From PBB1 sp965229345 (GTDB taxonomy: Bacteria; Pseudomonadota; Gammaproteobacteria; Burkholderiales; Burkholderiaceae_C): 64,000 bases of DNA. Numbering within the stretch: position 1 is the first letter of the stretch; each line of letters starts with the position of its first letter. The DNA lies in NCBI GenBank assembly GCA_965229345.1, contig OZ245872.1:2976001-3040000 (forward strand), in the 5' to 3' direction. Position numbers and translations under genes: made by a program. The notes beneath the pieces are model-generated. The model did no database searches and was not told where the DNA came from. It saw only the letters and a list, made by a program, of their open reading frames with translations. Shown in pieces: positions 1 through 8,302 of this stretch.

Positions 1-513
1 GCGCTCGGCCGTCACGGTGGTGTCGGCGCGCGCCTTGATGATGGCTAGCACGTCCCCGGGCTGCACCTCGTCGAGCGGCATGTCGCCGATGGCCGGGTAG
101 ACGTAGACATCGAGCCAGCGCACGGTCTGAGCCACGTAGCCGCCCGACCGATAGAACAGCGTCTCGTCGACCCAGCGCTGGGCAAAGGTGCGGAAGCTCA
201 GACGGCGCGCGTCAGCGACCTTCTGCCCCGCTGATAGAACCCGCTTGGCCTTGGCCGGGCTCTGGCCGCGCTCGACCAGTGCACGCAGTTCCTCGTGGCG
301 GTCGCGCGCTTGCTTGATGGTGAAGGCCGGGTAGGCGCCAATCGTCACCTTCTCTCGCTTGCCGTCGAGGTGGTACTTGAATCGCCAGGTCTTCGAGCCC
401 GACGGCATGACCTCAAGTACCAGGCCACCGCCATCGGTCAGGTCGTAGCGCTTGCCCTTCGGCTTCGCGTTGTCGATCGTCGCGGGCTTCAGGACGTAGT
501 TGATGTGTCGCAT
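1..513 (-). CDS. Tyrosine-type site-specific integrase, N-terminal part (cut by window edge)
   Basis: The minus strand reads openly from an ATG at 513 to the window edge, 171 codons. The first ~90 residues look like the DUF4102 arm-binding domain of P4-type integrases: an opening that runs from 'PKGKRYDLTDGGG' into 'GSKTWRFKYHLDGKREKVTIG', then 'YPAFTIKQARDRHEELRALVERGQ'. A helical core-binding segment follows ('SFRTFAQRWVDE', 'VRWLDVYVYPAIGDMPLDEV'). The catalytic domain (R..HxxR..Y) lies outside the window. The start codon faces the 3' end of icd 173 bases away and the gene is read into the element, the usual geometry for an integrase next to its attachment site. The enzyme would catalyse integration and excision of the element. 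Confident as to family; the full length cannot be judged. Confidence 0.88.
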   Translation of the reverse strand, partial: MRHINYVLKPATIDNAKPKGKRYDLTDGGGLVLEVMPSGSKTWRFKYHLDGKREKVTIGAYPAFTIKQARDRHEELRALVERGQSPAKAKRVLSAGQKVADARRLSFRTFAQRWVDETLFYRSGGYVAQTVRWLDVYVYPAIGDMPLDEVQPGDVLAIIKARADTTVTAER

Positions 514-515
514 GT

Positions 516-566
516 GGGGCCACCAAACGGGGCCACCGCCGCCCCGGTGGCCCCAAATGTGGCCCC
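516..566. repeat. Four copies of GGGGCCAC in direct and inverted orientation upstream of the integrase
   Basis: GGGGCCACC occurs at 516-524 and 529-537. Its inverse GGTGGCCCC lies at 546-554, and GTGGCCCC at 559-566. The two inner copies form a perfect 10-base inverted repeat (529-538 and 545-554) with a 6-base loop. The cluster begins within a few bases of the integrase start codon. Such short repeats next to an integrase may be arm-type integrase binding sites or an autoregulatory operator. That role is inference. Confidence 0.6.
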
Positions 567-609
567 GTCCCGATGCGATGTCAAGAAACCGTCTTGGACC
601 AGAAAAGAC

Positions 610-644
610 AGAAACCCCAGTCGAATCAACGATCTGGGGCTTCT
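610..644 (-). terminator. Possible terminator downstream of icd
   Basis: The 11-base arms at 610-620 and 634-644 pair except for one internal position and enclose a 13-base loop. On the minus strand the hairpin is followed by a T-rich stretch, about 45 bases after the icd stop codon. It could terminate icd. It also lies where the attachment site of the integrated element would be expected. Confidence 0.35.
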
Positions 645-686
645 GGTGGAACCATCTGGGACGTCAGAAGACGCCCTGGGACCCCG

Positions 687-1940
687 TCACATATGGTCGA
701 TCATGACCTGCCCGAAACCGGAGCACGACACCTGGGTCGCGCCGTCCATCAGACGGGCGAAGTCGTAGGTCACCTTCTTCGACAGGATCGAGCGCTTCAT
801 CGACGCGATGATCAGGTCGGCGGCTTCGATCCAGCCCATGTGGCGCAGCATCATTTCGGCAGACAGGATTTCTGAACCGGGGTTCACATAGTCCTTGCCG
901 GCGTACTTCGGTGCGGTGCCGTGGGTCGCTTCGAACATCGCGATCGAATCACTGAGGTTGGCGCCCGGGGCGATGCCGATGCCACCGACCTGTGCGGCCA
1001 GCGCGTCGGAGACGTAGTCACCGTTCAGGTTCAGCGTCGCGATCACCGAATACTCGGCCGGCCGCAGCAGGATCTGCTGCAGGAAGGCGTCGGCGATCGA
1101 GTCCTTGACGACGATGTCCTTACCAGTATTCGGGTTCTTGAACTTGCACCACGGGCCGCCGTCGATCAGCTGCGCGCCGAATTCCTTTTGCGCCAACGCG
1201 TAAGCCCAGTCACGGAAGCCACCTTCGGTGTACTTCATGATGTTGCCCTTGTGCACGATCGTCACCGAGGGCTTGTCGTTGTCGATCGCGTACTGGATGG
1301 CCTTGCGCACCAGGCGCTCGGTACCCTGCTTCGACACCGGCTTGATGCCGATGCCCGAGGTGTCGGGGAAGCGGATCTTCTTGACGCCGAATTCGTCCTG
1401 CAGGATCTTGATCAGGCGCTTGGCCTTTTCGCTTTCGGCCTCGAACTCGATGCCGGCGTAGATGTCTTCCGAGTTCTCGCGGAAGATGACCATGTTGGTC
1501 TTTTCAGGCTCCTTCACGGGCGACGGCACACCGGTGAAGTACTGGATCGGGCGCAGGCAGACGTAAAGGTCGAGCTCTTGACGCAAGGCCACGTTCAGCG
1601 AACGGATGCCACCGCCCACGGGCGTGGTCAGTGGGCCCTTGATCGACACCACGTAGTCCTTCAACACCTTCAGCGTTTCTTCCGGCAGCCACACGTCGGG
1701 GCCATAGACCTGGGTCGATTTCTCGCCGGCATAGATTTCCATCCAGTGGATCTTCTTCTTGCCGCCGTAGCTCTTGGCCACGGCCGCATCGACCACCTTG
1801 ATCATCACGGGCGTGATGTCGAAACCGGTGCCGTCCCCTTCGATGTAGGGAATGATCGGCTGGTCGGGAACGTTCAGCGAAAAATCAGCATTGACGGTGA
1901 TCTTTTCGCCGTTCTCCGGCACTTTGATATGTTGGAACAT
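687..1940 (-). CDS. icd: NADP-dependent isocitrate dehydrogenase
   Basis: 417 residues, the normal length for the E. coli-type enzyme, which converts isocitrate to 2-oxoglutarate and CO2 with NADP+ in the TCA cycle. The phosphate/substrate loop 'GVPSPVKEPE' keeps the serine that is phosphorylated by AceK in E. coli. 'MVIFRENSEDIYAGIEFE', 'IVHKGNIMKYTEGGFRDWAY' and 'NLNGDYVSDALAAQVGG' are hallmark blocks of the family. The start at 1940 gives the typical 'FQHIKVPENGEKI' opening. The 3' end faces an integrase gene, and icd 3' ends are known integration sites for several phages. The reading frame is intact, so insertion has kept or restored the C-terminus. Confidence 0.97.
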   Translation of the reverse strand: MFQHIKVPENGEKITVNADFSLNVPDQPIIPYIEGDGTGFDITPVMIKVVDAAVAKSYGGKKKIHWMEIYAGEKSTQVYGPDVWLPEETLKVLKDYVVSIKGPLTTPVGGGIRSLNVALRQELDLYVCLRPIQYFTGVPSPVKEPEKTNMVIFRENSEDIYAGIEFEAESEKAKRLIKILQDEFGVKKIRFPDTSGIGIKPVSKQGTERLVRKAIQYAIDNDKPSVTIVHKGNIMKYTEGGFRDWAYALAQKEFGAQLIDGGPWCKFKNPNTGKDIVVKDSIADAFLQQILLRPAEYSVIATLNLNGDYVSDALAAQVGGIGIAPGANLSDSIAMFEATHGTAPKYAGKDYVNPGSEILSAEMMLRHMGWIEAADLIIASMKRSILSKKVTYDFARLMDGATQVSCSGFGQVMIDHM

Positions 1941-2084
1941 GGACGGGGGCTCCGCTTCGTGAGAGGCTGAAAATTCAACGTGAATCCGATACTGCGCGTA
2001 TCGATTCTAGTTCAGCGCTGTACGCGACCCGGGTGTTGCGCAGCCCTCTTCAATAATGATTCACTGCCACGCCGACTGCATGCC

Positions 2085-2552
2085 ATGACCATCAAAAATC
2101 TGCACTTCGTGCGCGCTGGAATTCAGGGGCTGTGGTGGCTCGCTCTTGCGGTTTCGCCGGTCTGGGCGCAGAACACGGCACAGAGCCTCCCCACCATGAC
2201 GCTCAATGCGGGCATCCACGTCATCACCGCTGAACTCGCGCGCACCGGGGAACAGCGAGAGATCGGGCTGATGTTCCGCGAGTCGATGCCGGCCAATCAC
2301 GGCATGCTGTTCGTGTTCGAGCGGCCGGGGCAGCAGTGCTTCTGGATGAAGAACACGCTGCTCCCGCTCGACGTGGCGTTCATCGCCGACAACGGCACCA
2401 TCGTCAACACCGATCGGATGAAGCCGCGCACGCTCGATCCTCATTGCTCGGCCCAGCCGGTGCGCTTCGTGCTCGAAATGAACGACGGCTGGTTTGCGAA
2501 GCGCGGCATCACGGCCGGCTCGAAGCTGACGGGCAAGCCGTTCACGCCCTGA
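2085..2552 (+). CDS. DUF192 family secreted protein
   Basis: 155 residues from the ATG at 2085. A longer frame from 1980 exists, but the 2085 start gives a clean signal peptide (short polar start, then a Trp/Leu/Ala-rich stretch ending 'SPVWAQ'). The mature part carries the DUF192 core: 'VITAELARTGEQREIGLMFRESMPANHGMLFVF', then 'CFWMKNTLLPLDVAFI' and a 'LEMNDGWFAKRGI' tail. Family members are small periplasmic or exported beta-barrel-like proteins of unknown function. It is divergent from icd and followed by a strong bidirectional terminator shared with sodB. Confidence 0.88.
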   Translation: MTIKNLHFVRAGIQGLWWLALAVSPVWAQNTAQSLPTMTLNAGIHVITAELARTGEQREIGLMFRESMPANHGMLFVFERPGQQCFWMKNTLLPLDVAFIADNGTIVNTDRMKPRTLDPHCSAQPVRFVLEMNDGWFAKRGITAGSKLTGKPFTP

Positions 2553-2580
2553 GGCTGCCGGGATGTCGGCGTCCTCCACC

Positions 2581-2615
2581 AACAAAAAAGCCGGTCACTG
2601 ACCGGCTTTTTTGTT
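2581..2615. terminator. Bidirectional rho-independent terminator
   Basis: A nearly perfect inverted repeat, AAAAAAGCCGGTCA with its complement, has an A-tract on one side and a T-tract on the other. It sits between the convergent DUF192 gene and sodB and can serve both. Confidence 0.92.
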
Positions 2616-2627
2616 CCCAGCTCTCGC

Positions 2628-3209
2628 TCAGGCGAAATTGGCTTCAGCGAAATCCCAGTTGACCAGCGACGTCAGGAACGTGTCAATCCACTTCGGACGC
2701 AGGTTGCGGTAATCGATGTAGTACGCGTGTTCCCAGACATCGACCGTGAGCAGCGCCTTGTCGCCGGTGGTCAACGGTGTGCCGGCCGCGCCGGTGTTGA
2801 CGATGTCGACCGTGCCGTCGGCCTTCTTGACGAGCCAGGTCCAGCCGGAACCGAAGTTGCCGACAGCGCTCTTGGTGAACGCTTCCTTGAAGGTCGCGTA
2901 GCTGCCGAACTTCGCATTGATCGCCGCGGCGAGTGCGCCTTTGGGCTCACCGCCACCGGCCGGCTTCATGCTGTGCCAGAAGAAGGTGTGGTTCCAGATC
3001 TGAGCTGCATTGTTGTAGACGCCACCCGAGGACTTCTTGATGATGTCTTCGAGGCTCAGGCTCTCGAACTCGGTGCCCTTTTGCAGGTTGTTCAGGTTCA
3101 CCACGTAAGCGTTGTGGTGCTTGCCGTAGTGGTACTCCAGCGTTTCCTTGCTGAGGTGAGGCGCCAGGGCGTCGAGTGCATACGGCAGAGCCGGCAGGGT
3201 GTGTTCCAT
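2628..3209 (-). CDS. sodB: Iron superoxide dismutase
   Basis: 193 residues, standard for Fe-SOD, which dismutates superoxide in the cytoplasm. Metal ligands are visible: His in 'YHYGKHHNAYV', His in 'WNHTFFWHSM', and Asp and His in 'DVWEHAYYIDYRN'. The Gln in 'NAAQIWNHTF' before the second ligand is the Fe-type position; Mn enzymes place it elsewhere. A Shine-Dalgarno-like AAAGGA precedes the ATG at 3209. It converges on the DUF192 gene across the terminator at 2581-2615. Confidence 0.96.
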   Translation of the reverse strand: MEHTLPALPYALDALAPHLSKETLEYHYGKHHNAYVVNLNNLQKGTEFESLSLEDIIKKSSGGVYNNAAQIWNHTFFWHSMKPAGGGEPKGALAAAINAKFGSYATFKEAFTKSAVGNFGSGWTWLVKKADGTVDIVNTGAAGTPLTTGDKALLTVDVWEHAYYIDYRNLRPKWIDTFLTSLVNWDFAEANFA

Positions 3210-3353
3210 CGTGGTCCTTTCAGTGGGAAGCTCATCCCATTAGAAAACAAGAATCTGATCTCTGATTGTAGGCAGCGACGCCGACATCGATGGCATCTGC
3301 AGGAGACGCCCCCGTGGCATGACATGGATCGCCGCCGCCGAGGTGCTGATGCC

Positions 3354-4691
3354 TCAATCCGGTGCCTGCGTCACGGCGGTGACCTGTGCCACTGCCACGC
3401 CATCGCTGAGCACCGCGCGGACCGATTGCCCCACACTGAGCTGCAACGTTGACACCAGCGGCCGACCCGATTCGTCACTCACCCAGGCATACCCGCGCTG
3501 GAGCACCTGGGACGGATCGAGGCCGCGCAAACGCATGTCCAGGCGATCGAGCGATCGCGCGGTAGCCTGAATCGATGCGGCACCGGCCTGCTGCAAACGC
3601 CCGGCCCACAACTGCAGTGACTGCGCGCGAGTGGCCACCAGCCTTTGGGTCGCCGAGTCCAGCCGCAGGGACCACAACGCCAGGTCTTGGGCTTGGCGCC
3701 GTACCGTGTCGACGGGGCGCATCGAGCGCATGGCCAGAGCGTCGAGTCGCTGCGCCTGCGTATCGATGGCGCGATGCACACGCCGTTGCATGGCTGCGGC
3801 CAGGGCCTCCAGCTCGGACAGATCGGCCTCGCGCGACAAAGTGCTCAATTCGGCCGCAGCGGTCGGCGTGGGCGCGCGCAGGTCGGCCACGAAGTCGGCC
3901 AGCGTGGTGTCGGTCTCGTGGCCGACACCGCTGACGACCGGGATCGGGCATGCCGCGATGGCGCGCACCACGCGCTCGTCGTTGAAGGCCCACAGGTCCT
4001 CGATCGAGCCACCACCGCGGCACAGCAGCAACGTATCCACTTCGCGCCGCTGACCGGCCATGGCGATGGCGGCAACCAGCGCTGCCGGCGCCTCGCTGCC
4101 CTGCACGAGACTCGGGTAGACGAGCAGCTCGACCTGAGGCGCACGGCGCGCCAGCGAGGTGGCCACGTCGTGCAGCACCGCACCGCCCAGCGAGGTGACG
4201 ATGCCGATGCGACGCGGGTGCGGCACCAGAGGCCGCTTGCGCGCGGGGTCGAACAGCCCCTCTGCTTCGAGCTTTTGCTTGAGCCGCAGGAACTGCTCGT
4301 ACAGCGATCCGTCGCCGCTGCGCTGCATGGACTCGACGATGAACTGCAATTCGCCGCGCGGCTCGTACACCGCAACACGACCGCGGAGCTGCACCTGCTG
4401 CCCATCGGCTGGCGCGAACTGCAGCAGGCTGGCCGCGCGCTTGAACATCGCACAACGGATCGCCGCGGCGTCGCCGTTGGCGTCCTTCAGGGTGAAGTAG
4501 CAATGGCCACTGGCCGCGCGGCTGTAGCCGGACAACTCGCCACGCACGGTGCAGGCAGCGAAGCGTGCGGCCAAGGTGTCGCCGATCGCGTGCACCAGTG
4601 CCGCCACGCCCCAGACGAGGCGCGAAAAACCAGCCTCCTGCGGCTCAACCACGCGCAAACCCAGTGCCGATGCGGGTCGAGAAGTCCACAA
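3354..4691 (-). CDS. xseA: Exodeoxyribonuclease VII large subunit
   Basis: 445 residues, normal for XseA, the catalytic subunit that degrades single-stranded DNA together with XseB. The N-terminal OB-fold contains 'CTVRGELSGYSRAASGHCYFTLKD' split over residues ~48-71. The catalytic region includes 'RIGIVTSLGGAVLHDV', 'CRGGGSIEDLWAFNDE' and 'SGVGHETDTTLADFVAD'. A coiled-coil C-terminal part follows. The start is a TTG at 4691, chosen because a strong GGAGG lies 7 bases upstream; an in-frame GTG at 4652 is the alternative. xseB is not in the window. Confidence 0.94.
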   Translation of the reverse strand: MWTSRPASALGLRVVEPQEAGFSRLVWGVAALVHAIGDTLAARFAACTVRGELSGYSRAASGHCYFTLKDANGDAAAIRCAMFKRAASLLQFAPADGQQVQLRGRVAVYEPRGELQFIVESMQRSGDGSLYEQFLRLKQKLEAEGLFDPARKRPLVPHPRRIGIVTSLGGAVLHDVATSLARRAPQVELLVYPSLVQGSEAPAALVAAIAMAGQRREVDTLLLCRGGGSIEDLWAFNDERVVRAIAACPIPVVSGVGHETDTTLADFVADLRAPTPTAAAELSTLSREADLSELEALAAAMQRRVHRAIDTQAQRLDALAMRSMRPVDTVRRQAQDLALWSLRLDSATQRLVATRAQSLQLWAGRLQQAGAASIQATARSLDRLDMRLRGLDPSQVLQRGYAWVSDESGRPLVSTLQLSVGQSVRAVLSDGVAVAQVTAVTQAPD

Positions 4692-5048
4692 CCGCAGCCC
4701 TCCGCGCTCGGCGAGCCATCGGGCCTGTCACCCGATCGTCACAAAGCTGCAAGCTGTTGATTTGCATGAAGTTATGCCTGCTCAAAGATGAGGCAATGTG
4801 TGCGAAGCGCAGTGAGATCAAGGTTTTTTGGCGTTGCAGAGCCAGATACCCACAAAGTTGTCCACAGCGGCAGTGGAAATCCTGCCAACGGCTCGGGTCG
4901 TCTGGACGGCCCGGAATGGCCACGCCTCAGTGGGTGAAACATCCGATCGCAAAGGTGCGGTGCGACCGGCCCGGAAAGCCAGCCGGCAAGGCCATAATCG
5001 GCCGCGTCTGAGCCCTGTTTTTCACGCCACAGCGCGGAAAGTACCGAC
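4692..5048. other. Divergent intergenic region between xseA and exbB
   Basis: 357 bases with no convincing gene. It must hold the promoters for xseA (leftward) and the exbB-exbD-lpxK set (rightward). No clear sigma-70 hexamer pair, repeat or RNA structure was recognised. Confidence 0.5.
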
Positions 5049-5684
5049 GTGATTTCGATCATACAAGCCGCTGGATGGCCGATCTGGCCCTTGATTTTGT
5101 GTTCGGTGCTGGCGTTGGCCTTGATCTTCGAAAGGCTGATCAACCTGCGATCCTCGAAGGTCACGCCGCCACGGTTGCTCGAGGAGGTGGTGTCGGTGAC
5201 CCGCGCGAGCCTGCCCTCATCTGACGTGGTCAACAAGCTGGCTGACAACTCGGTGCTGGGTCAGGTGCTGGCAAGTGGCGTGCGTGCGGTGATCGCCGAG
5301 CCGCGCATCACCGAAGACGCCCTGCGCGACGTGTTCGAGTCGTCGGGACGCGCCGCCGTGCACCGCCTCGAAAAGTACCTGAGCCCGCTGGGCACGATCG
5401 CATCGGCCGCGCCGCTGCTGGGGCTGCTGGGCACGGTGATCGGCATGATCGAGATCTTCGGCTCACAGGCACCAACCGGTGGCGGCAACCCCGCGGCACT
5501 GGCACATGGCATCTCGGTGGCGCTCTACAACACCGCGTTCGGGTTGATGGTGGCGATCCCATCGCTGATCGCCTACCGGCACTTTCGCGGTCTGGTCGAT
5601 GCCTACACGCTGGACCTCGAACAGGCCTGCGACCGGCTGACCCCGCACCTGATGCGCTTCGCTGTGCCACGCACGGCGAGCTGA
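5049..5684 (+). CDS. exbB: ExbB/TolQ/MotA-type proton channel protein
   Basis: 211 residues starting at a GTG. Three hydrophobic segments: residues ~5-25, ~110-135 ('SAAPLLGLLGTVIGMIEIF') and ~150-175 ('GISVALYNTAFGLMVAIPSLIAY'). These are the MotA/TolQ/ExbB domain that conducts protons to energise a TonB- or TolA-type partner. The next gene, exbD, starts 6 bases after the stop, so they form a pair in front of lpxK, an order common in betaproteobacteria. The physiological partner is not shown by the sequence. Confidence 0.9.
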   Translation: MISIIQAAGWPIWPLILCSVLALALIFERLINLRSSKVTPPRLLEEVVSVTRASLPSSDVVNKLADNSVLGQVLASGVRAVIAEPRITEDALRDVFESSGRAAVHRLEKYLSPLGTIASAAPLLGLLGTVIGMIEIFGSQAPTGGGNPAALAHGISVALYNTAFGLMVAIPSLIAYRHFRGLVDAYTLDLEQACDRLTPHLMRFAVPRTAS

Positions 5685-5689
5685 CCCCC

Positions 5690-6124
5690 ATGGCGATGAA
5701 CTTCCGCAAGGCGCGGCCGGAAGAGCCGGAGATCAACCTGATCCCGTTCATCGACGTGCTGCTGGTGGTTCTGATCTTCCTGATGCTCTCGACGACCTAC
5801 TCCAAGTTCACCGAGTTGCAGGTCAACCTGCCCGCGGCCGATGCCGACAAGTCGCGCGATCGCGACCGCGAGGTGATCGTCGCCGTCGCGGCCGATGGCC
5901 GGTATGCCGTCAATGGTCGCGCGGTGGACGGCCGCAGCGTCGAGCTGCTGACACTCGAACTCGGCAAGGCCGCGGGTGGGCCGGGCGACACGCCGGTGAT
6001 CGTGTCGGCAGACGCGACCGCGGCCTACCAGTCGGTGGTGAATGTGATGGACGCGGCGCGGCGTGCCGGCTTGCCGCGCCTGACCTTCGCTGCGCAACGC
6101 AACACGCCCGAGGCGGGCCGTTGA
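5690..6124 (+). CDS. exbD: ExbD/TolR biopolymer transport protein
   Basis: 144 residues with one N-terminal membrane helix ('INLIPFIDVLLVVLIFLML') carrying the conserved Asp that relays protons, then a periplasmic domain with the 'PVIVSADATAAYQSVVNVMDAARRAG' type ending. Partner of the upstream ExbB in the inner membrane. Its stop is 16 bases from lpxK and the group is likely one transcript. Confidence 0.92.
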   Translation: MAMNFRKARPEEPEINLIPFIDVLLVVLIFLMLSTTYSKFTELQVNLPAADADKSRDRDREVIVAVAADGRYAVNGRAVDGRSVELLTLELGKAAGGPGDTPVIVSADATAAYQSVVNVMDAARRAGLPRLTFAAQRNTPEAGR

Positions 6125-6140
6125 GCGTTTCCGGTCGGGT

Positions 6141-7172
6141 GTGATGGAGGCAGCGCTCCAGCGCGCCTGGCTGCGCCGGGGGCCCGTGGCCCTCGTGCTG
6201 TGGCCACTGTCCGTGCTGTTCGGCACCGTGGTGGCGCTGCATCGGGCGCTCTACCGCTGGCAGCTGTTGGCGCCACAGCCGGTGCCGGTGCCGGTGATCG
6301 TGGTCGGCAACCTGATCGCTGGCGGCGCAGGCAAAACGCCGACAGTGATGGTGGTCGTGAAGCGCCTGCAGGCCCTCGGCCACCGTCCCGGCATCATTTC
6401 GCGTGGCCATGGCCGCCGCCGCGATGCCGCTGCGGTGATGGAGGTGCTGCCAGACACGCCGGCTTCGGACGGCGGCGACGAACCGCTGCTGCTGCGCCTG
6501 CGGCTGGGCGTGCCGGTGTTTGTGGGCGCCGACCGGGTGGCCGCGGCGCGAGCGGCACTGGCCGCCCATCCCGGGCTCGACATCCTGGTCAGCGACGATG
6601 GTCTGCAGCATCGACGGCTGCCACGCGTGGCCCAGGTGGTGGTGTTCGACGAACGCGGTGCGGGCAATGGCTGGCTGCTGCCTGCCGGCCCGCTGCGCGA
6701 ACCACTGACGCCCCAACCGCCGCCACGCACTGTGGTGCTGTACAACGCGCCACAACCCTCGACCGCGTGGCCCGGGTCGCTGGCCCACAGGCAGCTCGCC
6801 GGGCTGGTCGCCCTGGCCGATTGGTGGGCGGGTGAGGCCGCCACCATGTCCTGCCTGGCCCGTCTTGCTGCGAGCCCGGCCCCGGTGCTGGCCGCAGCTG
6901 GCGTGGCGCAGCCCGAGCGCTTCTTCGGCATGCTGCGTGCGGCGGGTCTGGCGATCACGCCATTGCCGCTGCCCGATCACCACGCCTACGCCACCCTGCC
7001 CTGGCCGGCCGATGCGACCGATGTCGTCGTCACCGAGAAAGACGCCGTCAAGCTGCGGCCCGAGCGGCTGGCGGCCCATGGCGCGGCAATCCGTGTGTGG
7101 GTGGCGCCGCTAGACTTCCAGGTCGATGCAGCGTTCGATGCAGTGTTGCAGACCCTGCTGCCGCCCCCGTGA
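6141..7172 (+). CDS. lpxK: Tetraacyldisaccharide 4'-kinase
   Basis: 343 residues. LpxK phosphorylates the lipid A precursor at the 4' position at the inner face of the inner membrane. An N-terminal membrane-associated helix is followed by a P-loop, 'VVGNLIAGGAGKTPTV' (~residues 53-68). Other family blocks: 'ISRGHGRR', 'DILVSDDGLQH', 'RLPRVAQVVVFDERGAGNGWLLPAGPLREP' and, near the end, 'DVVVTEKDAVKL'. It lies between exbD and the Trm112/kdsB pair, an envelope-biogenesis context. Confidence 0.96.
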   Translation: MMEAALQRAWLRRGPVALVLWPLSVLFGTVVALHRALYRWQLLAPQPVPVPVIVVGNLIAGGAGKTPTVMVVVKRLQALGHRPGIISRGHGRRRDAAAVMEVLPDTPASDGGDEPLLLRLRLGVPVFVGADRVAAARAALAAHPGLDILVSDDGLQHRRLPRVAQVVVFDERGAGNGWLLPAGPLREPLTPQPPPRTVVLYNAPQPSTAWPGSLAHRQLAGLVALADWWAGEAATMSCLARLAASPAPVLAAAGVAQPERFFGMLRAAGLAITPLPLPDHHAYATLPWPADATDVVVTEKDAVKLRPERLAAHGAAIRVWVAPLDFQVDAAFDAVLQTLLPPP

Positions 7173-7189
7173 CATGACCAGGACCCCCG

Positions 7190-7420
7190 ATGGAAACCCG
7201 ACTGCTTGACCTGCTGGTGTGCCCGCTGTGCAAGGGCCCGCTGGAGCACTGGCGCCCACCGCATCACGAACGCCAGGAACTGGTCTGCCACGCAGACCGA
7301 CTGGCGTTTCCGGTACGCGACGGCATCCCGGTGATGCTCGAAGGCGAAGCCCGGCAGATCGGCAGCGGGCCGGTGGCTGCGGCCGGATTTCCGAACCCAT
7401 CGGCATCGGATCCTTCCTGA
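7190..7420 (+). CDS. Trm112 family protein (YcaR-like)
   Basis: 76 residues, slightly longer than E. coli YcaR. It opens with 'LLDLLVCPLCKGPL' and has 'LVCHADRLAFPVRDGIPVML', the usual Trm112 signature with a CPLC pair. The protein is thought to be a small zinc-binding-like partner; no catalytic role is known. It sits 17 bases after lpxK and just before kdsB, the conserved neighbourhood. Confidence 0.9.
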   Translation: METRLLDLLVCPLCKGPLEHWRPPHHERQELVCHADRLAFPVRDGIPVMLEGEARQIGSGPVAAAGFPNPSASDPS

Positions 7421-7434
7421 GGCCCGCTGCAGCG

Positions 7435-8196
7435 ATGGGTTACACGGTGCTCATCCCCGCGCGCATGGCCTCGACGCGCCTGCCGCGCAAGCCGCTGGCC
7501 GACATCGCCGGCCTGCCGATGGTGGTGCGGGTGGCACAGCAGGCGGCGCGGTCGTCCGCCGCACAGATTGTGGTGGCCGCGGACGATGCCGAGATCGTGG
7601 CGGCCTGTGAAGCGCATCGGGTCCAGGCCATCCTGACGCGCCGCGACCACGCCAACGGCAGCGACCGGCTGGCCGAGGCGTGCGCATGGCTCGGGCTCGA
7701 TGGCGACGCGGTGGTCGTCAACGTGCAAGGCGACGAGCCGCTGATCGAACCGGCGTTGATCGACGCCGTCGCCGGCACGCTGCAGGCGCAGCCCGGATGC
7801 GTTGTCGGCACCGCCGCACACCCGATCGACGACCCACGCGATCTGGGCAACCCGAACGTCGTGAAGGTCGTGTGCGACCAAGCGGGGCGGGCGCTGTATT
7901 TCTCGCGCGCCCCGATCCCGTGGTGGCGCGATGGCAGCGCTGCCGGTGTGCCGGCCATCGGCTCGTTCGCGCCGCTGCGCCACATCGGCATCTATGCGTA
8001 CCGGGCTGGCTTCCTCCGCCGGTTTCCGTCACTGGCGGTCAGCCCCCTGGAACAGATCGAGTCGCTGGAGCAGCTTCGGGTGCTGTGGCACGGCGAGCGC
8101 ATCGCGGTGCATGTCAGCGCGGCCGCCGCCGCGGTCGGCGTCGACACCCCGGACGACCTGGAACGGGTGCGGCAGATCCTGTCTTCCCGCGGCTAG
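7435..8196 (+). CDS. kdsB: 3-deoxy-manno-octulosonate cytidylyltransferase
   Basis: 253 residues. KdsB makes CMP-Kdo from CTP and Kdo for lipopolysaccharide. The start at 7435 gives the canonical opening 'YTVLIPARMASTRLPRKPL'. An upstream in-frame extension to 7219 overlaps the Trm112 gene and is not family-like. Other motifs: 'VVAADDAEIVAACEAH', 'LTRRDHANGSDRLAEA', 'VVVNVQGDEPLIEP', 'HIGIYAYRAGFLRRF', 'LEQIESLEQLRVLWHGERI' and 'GVDTPDDLERVR'. Length and motifs are complete. Confidence 0.96.
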   Translation: MGYTVLIPARMASTRLPRKPLADIAGLPMVVRVAQQAARSSAAQIVVAADDAEIVAACEAHRVQAILTRRDHANGSDRLAEACAWLGLDGDAVVVNVQGDEPLIEPALIDAVAGTLQAQPGCVVGTAAHPIDDPRDLGNPNVVKVVCDQAGRALYFSRAPIPWWRDGSAAGVPAIGSFAPLRHIGIYAYRAGFLRRFPSLAVSPLEQIESLEQLRVLWHGERIAVHVSAAAAAVGVDTPDDLERVRQILSSRG

Positions 8197-8302
8197 ACGG
8201 CCCCCGCACAGCGACCGGCGCGTTCGGTTTTAAACTACGCAGTCTGCCTTCGATCGTGTGTCGGAGCGCCGCGACCCCATCGACCAGACCACAAGGACAC
8301 GC

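Noticed and set aside
7219..7434. N-terminal extension of kdsB
   Set aside because: It overlaps the Trm112 gene in another frame and kdsB homologues begin at the ATG at 7435.
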